Below, one piece after another: positions 36,203 through 44,476 of a DNA stretch of 64,000 nucleotides (position 1 is the first letter of the stretch; each line of letters begins with the position of its first letter). The position numbers and the translations under genes were made by a program. Where the stretch lies: NCBI GenBank assembly GCA_964057225.1, contig OZ059895.1, positions 17,389,688-17,453,687 of the forward strand, given 5' to 3'. Below the pieces are notes generated by a model. That model was not told the DNA's origin and did not search any database. It saw nothing but the letters and a program-made list of their open reading frames with translations. This DNA comes from Auanema rhodensis. Its lineage: Eukaryota > Nematoda > Chromadorea > Rhabditida > Rhabditidae.

Positions 36203-36617
36203 TATCGCGAATGCGATTATCCATCATTCAATCGATGCAATCTCATCACGTTGGCTGATGAGATTCACGGGCACTCTGTTTTATACCACCGTCGCGGACG
36301 GTCGCTTTTCTCTCTCCTCGTTGCTGTCTTTATCTTATGACTCATCTAGTCTGAACCACCGTTTTATCCTTGTCCTTTAGTAAGACTATCTCTAGTCTCA
36401 TTAGTGATGTATATCTAGTCTTATTACATTCACTCTAGTCTTCTATGTATTTTATCTAGTCTTATTATATATCTTCTAGTCCTTATATTCTGTATTATGT
36501 ATATCTGAATGGCATATGAATGAATCTTTCTTCCTCTAATAGTATTTTACGTTAACAGGGCATAGAATAGAAAGTGTGAACCTGGGAGGCTATTTGAAGA
36601 GCCCTCTATCTTCAAAA
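36203..36617 (+). repeat. 5' LTR of BEL element
   Basis: 415 bp, starting TATCGCGAATG and ending CTTCAAAA, without TG/CA termini. It carries three perfect hairpins near its start (36204-36217, 36239-36265, 36288-36302) and at least six spaced CTAGTC/CTAGTCY motifs between about 36345 and 36485. By eye it matches 43541-43955 throughout. Confidence 0.95.
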
Positions 36618-36629
36618 TGGTGCATCGGC
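36618..36629 (+). other. Primer-binding site, tRNA-Gly type
   Basis: TGGTGCATCGGC begins immediately after the LTR. It is complementary to the 3' end of a tRNA-Gly(GCC) with acceptor ...GCCGATGCA plus CCA, as I recall that family. Glycine primers are common in BEL/Pao elements. The position and the 12-nt match are strong; the tRNA species is from memory. Confidence 0.75.
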
Positions 36630-39317
36630 ATCACTTTCTACTCTATGACCTTTCTATTGCGCTACTTTATCTTTTTTCTTTTTTTTTCTTCAAGCCAGTC
36701 TGCTCGTTAATAGTGACTCGTTGGATGTCCTTTACAGTATAAGTTCACTGATCTAAATACTCTAAAGGAATCGTATGTCAGTATGACATAATTGGTTGTT
36801 AAATATTGTCTAGATATCAGTGATAATTAAACATTATTTAAAATTTTGGTTGATACCATATTTTTGTACCACATGATTACAGAAAGTAACATAGTGGGTT
36901 GTTCGCTATATAAACTCTATTGGATTACCCAATGGCTACTTCCTTTAACTTGCCGGCAGTGACTCAGCTGGGATTGATCACCCCTTATTATGTTTCACAG
37001 TATTTTCCTAGGAAGAATATGCGAGAGTACGAGAAAAATGCAGACAAAGTACCAACAAACACATTTTATGGCGATCTTATTTTTACTGACTGAGGACAGT
37101 GAGAAACAATGATATGAATTACGCATTAGCAAAGCTACCGTCTAAAAACGCTATTTATTCATTTATTCTTTGATTTTGAGACCTTTTTATATCTTTTATA
37201 TTTTACGTAACTTTCAATAATCATTGCAAACAGTTTTGATAGACTTCGAGTGCAAAAGTTATTTTAACAATTGTGAATCAATTGAATAGGTGACTAAAAG
37301 GCATCTTAGACCAATGTCTCCTTGCTATATGAGTAATGCTGTCTGTTTCCTCATCTGTAAAGGAGTCAGTATCTTAGAGATCAACGATTATTTGTGAACA
37401 TGTGTGGAAGGAGCCTATCAACAAGGAACGTCTGTTGACCTACTTGTTGATGTTTGTTTGGTACCCTTGCACTCTCGGTAGGTGTTGTTTATATAAAAAT
37501 GCGAAAGAGTTCCGAGTTTTTACTATTTACGGCTTGTTTTATAGTTTTTAAATTTCTTTATTCATCCATTGTCTGTAAATCTATTGTTTCCAACCATATG
37601 AGTCATATGTAACGACCAACGGGTCAATGAGAAAGGTCAGAGTCCAAATCATGAAATTCATAAAATTTATATATTTTATCTTATATAAGATCATCACCCA
37701 CGTTCTATAGGACAAAATACATTAACTATATTGTTAAAATCCTACGCAGATGAAAATTTCTGTGAAAAATCACAAAACATCATAATATCCCATCCTACAT
37801 AGATGAGATAATGATAAGACACGAAAGAGCTACGAATTATCATCCTACGCATGTTAAAGCATAAAATATAAATCTCAGCAAAGGTTAAGAGATATTTCCA
37901 ACATTTTGCACCAAAAAGTCGATTTTAGCAAATATGTTGACAAGATACGCGAAAAAAGACAAAAGATGTTGCCATCTGTTCATTGACCTGGTGCGGCGCC
38001 ATTAGCACCACGCAAACATCTCTCACACATTATCTAGGTCATCATCGAATGACATGGAATATCAAAACATTTTAAAATGTTATGAGAAGTTAACCCACTC
38101 GTTTTGTTTCAAACGCATTAAATAATCTCATTTAATAATCTTACATATACTTTTTGCAGATTAGCTCCTCCCTCTTAACATCCCACACGGCCTAGCTGCC
38201 AGACAGGTCATTCATTCCGCCGCTACAACCAGCCACAGCACCCGACGCCATCTGCTAACCTATTCACCAGACAAGGACAATCGACATCAAGGATCCTCAA
38301 GGAGAATCAAGTTAGTTTTCATTTGTTCGCATTAACACTTTAACCGCTTATTGAATTTGAATTGATACTCTCTGGTATCAATTATACATTTACATTAAGT
38401 TGGTAAGTTATTTTATAATTTCAATTTGTTTTATTTTAATTTTATTATTTCACATTTTATATTGTTTATATTTCATTCACATCTGTTATCTTATACAATT
38501 TCCTTTGTTCATCTGTCCAGAAATAAATCTTTTGTCTCAAATCACTCATCCTTTTCATACACATACTTTCTGATCAATCAAACAATAATATTTTGAATAT
38601 TTTTTGGATATCCTTATTATATTTCAACCAATTAATATTAATATTGATATTATATTTTTTGATAAAAAACAACAGCATATTTAGTATCAAATTACTCAGA
38701 AAACTTTACTGAATTCATCCAAGCTAGTTTGCTCACATTTTTTGATCGATTTTGGGAAACTCAATTTTTTCTCTCTATTTCCTACAGTAATCTCTCAACT
38801 TGAATTGTTCTCTCATCTAGTGAATCATCCAATTTTTCTTTTTTAACCAGAGAAAGATACTTATTGAATTATCTTTGCCTGAACAATCTCCATTTTAAAA
38901 AAAAAAAAAAAAAAAATTAAAAATATACTAACTTAGCTAACAAAAAAAAAAAAAAATATATTCAAAAGATAAAACATACATTTTTTTACAAAAGATTCCA
39001 CACAAGTAATTTAACGAAACAGTAACAACTACACGAAAAAACTAACAGTATAACTCTCCAAAGAAAAAACTGTTAACAAATATTCAACTAAATATTCATT
39101 GTACCTTCTAATAGTGAACTATTTGCTTATCTTATTTGCTTATATTACTTGTTTATTTATATTCCTATTTATATTATATATTGTTATTCCTTCTATCGAC
39201 AGCTATTATATTCGGACTTTAATTCAATTGATTTTAATAATCAATCCACAAATTAGCTAGATTAAACACAAAATTAACTTGAACAATAATATTTCTCTTC
39301 AAACAAAATGATTATGA
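36630..39317 (+). other. Non-coding 5' internal region of BEL element
   Basis: About 2.7 kb of AT-rich sequence with no credible reading frame on either strand. It has A runs at 38897-38916 and 38942-38956, TATATAAA-like sites near 36917 and 37490, three spaced copies of TCCTAC between 37740 and 37860, and a GC-richer island at about 38161-38310 followed by a possible splice donor (AAGTTAGT). In a complete BEL element, gag and pol would start in this part. It may be a leader with introns, or a relic or replacement. Confidence 0.55.
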
Positions 39318-42300
39318 GTCCCTCTTCTCCATCGGAAACTCGTAACTCGTAACCTGACTGCCTTAGCAAGACAGTTAAGTTGTTTAAAAAGAAATATAAC
39401 TCACGCGTTGAAGTTGTTCAACACGGTGAAGGAGGACATCCTCCCGTACCATCAAGCATTCATCTTCCCCCCGGTTGATGACATTGACAGATGTCGAGAG
39501 TTCATACATACGCACAAGCCTAGCTTGATGCGTATATATTATAAAGCCATCCCGGTTGGGGACGTCTTCCGATCACTACGAGATCAGTTAGACGAACATC
39601 GAGTGGTGCTCGAGGAACGCACCCATGTGGACTACCCAGCAACTTGGTTGGAATTATACCAAGGTAGCTATAAAAGGATGTTGGCCAAACACCCTCAAGC
39701 CCATAAGACCATGAAAGCTCATGAAATCGACCAACTTGTCACCAAAGACATTGGCGAAGAACATCCGCCCACAGTTGCAAAACTGATCAAGGGCATTTTG
39801 GACTATTGTGATGAGAGAGATCTCATTGTGAACACAGGCGAAGTTGAGGAATATACTCAACTTATCCAACTTCGCCGAGATGAACTCGATGACTATCAGA
39901 GTTCATTTGACTCTACAGTACATGACTCAACAACATTGCAAAATGACATGAACAGAATGAAATACTCCAGAAAAAATTTAGAGATGAGTTTCTTTTCTGG
40001 AATACAAAAACATTTAAACAACATTCAGAAAACACTTGACAAAATTTGGCAACGATGGCATAATGAATATGTCGTCGCCCTTCGAGCAACACACATGTTG
40101 GATCACAAGCAAGGACATTTCTCCACAGCTACACCAAAAGTAGGCACAGTAGTGCTAATGTCAGATGACAATACGAAACGAAACCAGTGGAAAATGGGTT
40201 TAATAACAAGCATACAGAACACGGAATCTGTGAGAGTTGCAGAAGTCCGTACATCTGATGGACACAAACTAATTAGACCCATCAATCGCCTGATTCCCCT
40301 TGAAATTCCTTCCGACAACGAGCATCATACGGAAAACAGTCATACGCAGTCCCCACACAAATCAGACAAAACTGTCACGTTTAAAGAAACTCCAGAGGTC
40401 ATTTTACTCGATAACGAAGTATCCACCGTTGTGGAAACCAGCACATCGACCGGACCCAATACAACTGAAAACGTGATAGACCCAAACGTTATCACTATCA
40501 ACGATGATGATGACATCGAAGTGATCACCATTGCAGATGATGAAGGTGAAAATGAACCACAACCTCGAAAACGACAACGTCTCCCCAGTTACACACATTT
40601 TTTCATAGCCATGATACTGGGTATTCTCGTCAATACAATGTCCGCAACCAACATCTGCCAGTTCTCTTGCATCAAAGGAGGAGTAGGCATATCAAACTGC
40701 GGTACTGGACATCCCATCCGAGTTTGTGCCCGAGAAACATGTGTAGAGTACAACCCAAATACTCCCAACTTCACCATAGTATTTCCGGCTCATGTTGTAT
40801 TGCATGACCACACATTCATCTCACGACATATTATCGATAAAAATGACACATTTGCATTGCATCAACTGGATTGTCCAGCAACTCCGTTTTGCGATATGAT
40901 TCAATGTCTGTTCTGTCTTGAACTACTCCACAACCCATCTTGTTTCCCATACGCAGCACTCTCGGCGACCGCACTCATCATATGGCTCATTCTATTTAGC
41001 ATTCTTTTAAGCATCATAGTCATCCGAATTTGTTCTAAAAAATTTGTTCATATTGCACAATACACCCTTTTTTCCGTTTGGCGTATGATCACTCAATGTC
41101 TCCCATCTCATATAAGATCTCATATCTCTATTCAGGAAGAACGATCGGTACTCGAGTACGTCCCGCTCAGTTCTCACAAGCTACCTCGATGGCAGAAGTC
41201 TACACCCTCACAACGATCACGACAACGTGACCGATTAGTTCACCGAGTCGGGTATCTTTTGGTTGCAATAATCGTCATTTTTTTGATTGAATCTCTTGTA
41301 GTTAATGCATGTACTATTGTTCCTCCGAGTATATCACATGTTCCAGGCAACTCCGTCTCGAACTTATCACCTACCCACCAAGTCAACCAAGTCAGCAGCT
41401 CCACCACCCTCCATACTTACGATAATGAGGTATGTTTCACAACTTCACATTCAAACCGATCATACGCCAATCCCCTCACGAACTCACACCTGCGCATCAA
41501 ACTTATGTATACACGTATACTGTGCACGAAAGTATCCTTATTTTTTACACGTCACACCATCGTAAAAACTGAATCCGCAAAACGGTGTCCCCATATGGGC
41601 TCTTGTGTAGGATCGTTTTGTGCGAACGTTCGACCCAATACATCAATCTCAGAACTCTCATTAGCCAACCAATATCCAGGTACCAGCTATTGTTCAGAAA
41701 GCTGTGGATTTCTATCATGCGGTTGTGCGTTGCCAACTTCTGGTTGTCTCTTCTATCGCAACTTTCATGTTCCCAATGACAATATCACCCACGAAGTTTT
41801 CTACTGCTCACGATGGACACCTAGGGTTTTTCTCCAGATTAGCATCCATACAGCTATTGAGAACAAAACTGAAACGATCTCGCACGTCCCCTTTTTACCA
41901 CACTCTACAAAAATCATTAACGGGTACCATATTACTCTTGGGAGAATAACATATTCTGATAATGAAATCCTCCATAGACGATTCATTACTTCCAACTCGA
42001 GAATTGCAGTTTTACCTCACTCTGCTACATTTTCATACTCGTGCGGAAAAGTTAAAACCGCTGACCCATTCTCCGAATGTACTGTAACAGACACATGTTC
42101 ATGCAGACCAGCCGAAACAGTCGAAAATTGCTATTGTCAGGACAGCAATCCTAACATGCTCTATACTAATAACTACACCCTACCATTATCTCTTCCATCT
42201 CTGACCATGATCCCAAAAAACAATCTCATTTTTGCTCATCCCATAAGCGCTGTTGACATTAAAATGTGGACAAATATCTCAGATGTCACTTATGAATACG

Positions 42301-42950
42301 ACAATAGTCCTACTATTTGCGAACTAAAATCCAAAGACCTAGTTGGATGTTTTGACTGTGTTACTGGAGCAACAACAATCATTACTTGCATCAGTACATC
42401 ATCCCACATTCGAATTTCGTGCGACGATGAAGAATTTCTGCTTACATGCAATTCTCAGGGTTACAACAACTCTATTCCCATACAGAGCAATTTTTCAACA
42501 CCGTCTATAACGTGTACTCATCCGTGTACTTCCGCCACATTACATCTCAAAGGCAACTTGTACTACGTGAACGAATACATAGGTTTTGAACAGTCCACTC
42601 ATCAGATTACAAACAGTTCATTCAGTCTCCTGAACGTCGAGTTTACCATACCGAGCTTTTTTGTACCCACTCACTTAATCAGCTCACTTGTTTCGTTTTA
42701 CTCGGACTACCTTAAAACGATTGTAATACTATTGAGTGTTTTGATCACAGTACTCGGCTTTGTAACCGCCGTAATTGACCGCGTCTTCCAGTTGTCAAGT
42801 ACACCCGCTCTCCTAGCATATTTACCCATACAAATACTTATTATCTGCGCAATTCCTTTTCGCATCATTTTTTTCACAATTCATTTGTTGTTCAAGATTG
42901 TAGTTCGAGCCAGTCATAGCGCAGTGGCTAAGGGTACGCACTCTCAGTGA
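39318..42950 (+). CDS. Fused Gag-N / Pol DUF5641 / phlebovirus-like Env polyprotein
   Basis: The frame is open from 39318 (after a TGA) to 42950; there is no ATG near its start, so it may begin after splicing or be non-initiating. Residues are numbered from the TTG at 39408. Residues 1-200 are helical and charged, probably Gag N-terminus. Residues 209-299 match DUF5641, the BEL Pol C-terminal domain (IWQRW, PKVGTVVL, WKMGLI, RPINRLIPLE). An acidic linker (300-390) follows. Env begins with a signal-like segment (397-413). A short cysteine-rich ectodomain precedes a membrane segment (516-541), a cytosolic stretch, and a second signal-like segment (613-634). The ectodomain (635-1102) has many cysteines and N-glycosylation sites, and a Cys-rich fusion-loop-like patch at 766-780. 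A membrane anchor is at 1103-1124, with more hydrophobic sequence to 1165. This layout resembles phlebovirus Gn/Gc. It is unbroken over 1,200 codons. Confidence 0.85.
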   Translation, partial: VPLLHRKLVTRNLTALARQLSCLKRNITHALKLFNTVKEDILPYHQAFIFPPVDDIDRCREFIHTHKPSLMRIYYKAIPVGDVFRSLRDQLDEHRVVLEERTHVDYPATWLELYQGSYKRMLAKHPQAHKTMKAHEIDQLVTKDIGEEHPPTVAKLIKGILDYCDERDLIVNTGEVEEYTQLIQLRRDELDDYQSSFDSTVHDSTTLQNDMNRMKYSRKNLEMSFFSGIQKHLNNIQKTLDKIWQRWHNEYVVALRATHMLDHKQGHFSTATPKVGTVVLMSDDNTKRNQWKMGLITSIQNTESVRVAEVRTSDGHKLIRPINRLIPLEIPSDNEHHTENSHTQSPHKSDKTVTFKETPEVILLDNEVSTVVETSTSTGPNTTENVIDPNVITINDDDDIEVITIADDEGENEPQPRKRQRLPSYTHFFIAMILGILVNTMSATNICQFSCIKGGVGISNCGTGHPIRVCARETCVEYNPNTPNFTIVFPAHVVLHDHTFISRHIIDKNDTFALHQLDCPATPFCDMIQCLFCLELLHNPSCFPYAALSATALIIWLILFSILLSIIVIRICSKKFVHIAQYTLFSVWRMITQCLPSHIRSHISIQEERSVLEYVPLSSHKLPRWQKSTPSQRSRQRDRLVHRVGYLLVAIIVIFLIESLVVNACTIVPPSISHVPGNSVSNLSPTHQVNQVSSSTTLHTYDNEVCFTTSHSNRSYANPLTNSHLRIKLMYTRILCTKVSLFFTRHTIVKTESAKRCPHMGSCVGSFCANVRPNTSISELSLANQYPGTSYCSESCGFLSCGCALPTSGCLFYRNFHVPNDNITHEVFYCSRWTPRVFLQISIHTAIENKTETISHVPFLPHSTKIINGYHITLGRITYSDNEILHRRFITSNSRIAVLPHSATFSYSCGKVKTADPFSECTVTDTCSCRPAETVENCYCQDSNPNMLYTNNYTLPLSLPSLTMIPKNNLIFAHPISAVDIKMWTNISDVTYEYDNSPTICELKSKDLVGCFDCVTGATTIITCISTSSHIRISCDDEEFLLTCNSQGYNNSIPIQSNFSTPSITCTHPCTSATLHLKGNLYYVNEYIGFEQSTHQITNSSFSLLNVEFTIPSFFVPTHLISSLVSFYSDYLKTIVILLSVLITVLGFVTAVIDRVFQLSSTPALLAYLPIQILIICAIPFRIIFFTIHLLFKIVVRASHSAVAKGTHSQ

Positions 42951-42984
42951 TTGATGACGGGTTCAATACCCAGTGAGTCCTCGA
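42909..42984 (+). other. Degenerate tRNA-like sequence with A and B boxes overlapping env 3' end
   Basis: TAGCGCAGTGGC (42917-42928) resembles a Pol III A box and GGTTCAATACC (42960-42970) matches the B-box consensus, at tRNA-like spacing, with a T-rich stretch after 42984. The 3' end TGAGTCC would pair with GGACTCA, but the 5' side reads CCAGTCA, and the T stem holds only three pairs. It is therefore a decayed tRNA or tRNA-derived SINE piece. The last ten or so codons of Env and its stop lie within it. Confidence 0.4.
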
Positions 42985-43177
42985 TTTATTTTCTCGATTT
43001 CTTAGTTCCCTATCATAGCAAACGATTGTTCAATTTGATTTACACCAGTCCTACACAATTTATCATTTTGCCGCGGGGAGGTATACTACGTATAAAAACC
43101 ATCATTATTTCAGTCTTGATAACATCAAAGAATGGAGCGATTCCCTTGATCAACTCCAGGATAACGGCAACTCAAAG
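42951..43177 (+). other. Spacer between Env and zinc-knuckle frames
   Basis: No recognisable gene. It contains the 3' half of the tRNA-like sequence and a possible splice acceptor (CAACTCCAG) near 43159, shortly before the ATG at 43178. Confidence 0.4.
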
Positions 43178-43507
43178 ATGCCTAACAAAAGTCAGAATAC
43201 GTCTGCACCAAAAAAGCAGAACAACTCTAAAGTGAAGTACAGAAAAATGGAAGAAGACATGAAATGTCAACTCTGTTGGAAGAAGGGCCACACCATGGGA
43301 AAATGCACAGTCTACAAGACTGCAGCACAACGCGTCAAGCGTTGCAAGTTGATCAACATGTGCTTGAAGTGTTTGCGGAACCACTTTGGAAAACCGTGTG
43401 TGGAGAAGATGAAGAAAATATGTCATGTGTGCAAAGGAAGCGGACTGGACCACGATCATCCTGGTGTATTATGCAAGCTGCAGTTTGCGGAGGAACTAGC
43501 AGAATGA
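43178..43507 (+). CDS. Gag-like zinc-knuckle protein (nucleocapsid fragment)
   Basis: 109 codons from an ATG. Lysine-rich N-terminus, then a classical CCHC knuckle C30-X2-C33-X4-H38-X4-C43, a second CX2CX3HX4C motif (C62, C65, H69, C74), and a third Cys/His cluster (C82, C85, H92/H94, C99). Serial knuckles of this kind mark the C-terminal, nucleic-acid-binding part of BEL Gag proteins. Its position between env and the 3' LTR is abnormal, since Gag normally opens the element. An upstream splice acceptor could join it to another exon. It may be a relocated Gag part kept for RNA packaging, or residue of a rearrangement. A frame with the same strand and similar extent at 43264-43596 has no motif and is a shadow. 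Confidence 0.75.
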   Translation: MPNKSQNTSAPKKQNNSKVKYRKMEEDMKCQLCWKKGHTMGKCTVYKTAAQRVKRCKLINMCLKCLRNHFGKPCVEKMKKICHVCKGSGLDHDHPGVLCKLQFAEELAE

Positions 43508-43540
43508 AATCAGTTCTGATTTCTCTCTCCTGGCCCGGAA

Positions 43541-43955
43541 TATCGCGAATGCGATTATCCATCATTCAATCGATGCAATCTCATCACGTTGGCTGATGAG
43601 ATTCACGGGCACTCTGTTTTATACCACCGTCGCGGACGGTCGCTTTTCTCTCTCCTCGTTGCTGTCTTTATCTTATGACTCATCTAGTCTGAACCACCGT
43701 TTTATCCTTGTCCTTTAGTAAGACTATCTCTAGTCTCATTAGTGATGTATATCTAGTCTTATTACATTCACTCTAGTCTTCTATGTATTTTATCTAGTCT
43801 TATTATATATCTTCTAGTCCTTATATTCTGTATTATGTATATCTGAATGGCATATGAATGAATCTTTCTTCCTCTAATAGTATTTTACGTTAACAGGGCA
43901 TAGAATAGAAAGTGTGAACCTGGGAGGCTATTTGAAGAGCCCTCTATCTTCAAAA
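43541..43955 (+). repeat. 3' LTR of BEL element
   Basis: 415 bp, apparently identical to 36203-36617 including the three hairpins. The preceding bases (CTGGCCCGGAA) are not a good polypurine tract, which is a weakness of the element. The right flank GAGCG (43956-43960) is the second target duplication. Confidence 0.95.
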
Positions 43956-43960
43956 GAGCG

Positions 43961-44007
43961 TCTGTCTAGTAAACAGAAGGTCGCTGGTTCGATTCCAGCA
44001 TGAGGCA
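43961..44007 (+). pseudogene. tRNA-Thr split by BEL insertion, 3' part
   Basis: The last 47 nt of the tRNA whose first 25 nt are at 36178-36202, starting with the anticodon stem TCTGT. It keeps the anticodon AGT, the B box and a downstream T4 run, but lacks the A box and the 5' acceptor strand. Confidence 0.95.
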
Positions 44008-44404
44008 TCGTTTTAGACTTTTTCAAAATATTTTGAAGATTAATTCGTGCTTCTTGAAGCTTTTACTTCAGGTTACATCTTCTCTTATTCATTCGAATGA
44101 AATATTTTACTTCAATACGGAGCAGTATTGTTAAAAGTGACAAAGTGATTATTATCGACAAATGAAAACAACTTATCAAGCCTCATTGGCTCAGGGGCAG
44201 AGCGTCTGTCTAGTCGATTCCAGCATGAGGCATTGTTTTAGACTTTCTCAAACTATTTTGAGGATTAAATCGTGCTTCTCGAAGCTTTTACTTCAGGTTA
44301 CATCTTCTCTTATTCATTCAAATGAATTGTTTCAATTGAATATGTAAACGCATTGTTGAAAGTGACTAAGAGATTATAATCGAGAAATGAAAATAACTTT
44401 TTAA

Positions 44405-44476
44405 GCCTCATTGGCTCAGGGGCAGAGCGTCTGTCTAGTAAACAGAAGGTCGCTGGTTCGATTCCAGCATGAGGCA
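44405..44476 (+). tRNA. tRNA-Thr(AGT), first full copy of segment 3, T5 terminator type
   Basis: Consensus cloverleaf with anticodon AGT. The downstream sequence is ATCTTTTTAG, a five-T terminator, where most copies have a four-T run. The upstream spacer is the TTTCAATTGAA type ending CTTTTTAA. Confidence 0.92.

Larger units (their letters stand above)
36203..43955 (+). mobile_element. BEL/Pao LTR retroelement with Env, lacking protease, RT and integrase core
   Basis: A 7,753-bp element: LTR 36203-36617, primer site 36618-36629, about 2.7 kb without genes, a fused Gag/DUF5641/Env frame, a zinc-knuckle frame, and LTR 43541-43955. The LTRs look identical and the target duplication is perfect, so insertion was recent. 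DUF5641 at the Pol C-terminus, a Gly-type primer site and a 5-bp duplication all point to BEL/Pao. A phlebovirus-like Env is known in nematode elements of the Cer7/Tas type. No RT YXDD, protease DSG or integrase DDE block was found, so transposition must have depended on another element. Confidence 0.92.

Noticed and set aside
39308..39353. ATGs at 39308 and 39315 as the start of the BEL frame
   Set aside because: Neither is in the frame of the long open frame, and a TGA closes that frame at 39315-39317. Splicing or frameshifting would be needed and is not shown.
41305..42000. Several short overlapping frames within env on both strands
   Set aside because: They are shadows of the long Env frame without motifs of their own.
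5934..44007. Integration specificity of LTR elements for tRNA genes
   Set aside because: Two of three insertions fall inside a tRNA, but tRNAs make up about 30 percent of the array and the three positions differ, so the numbers are too small to claim targeting.
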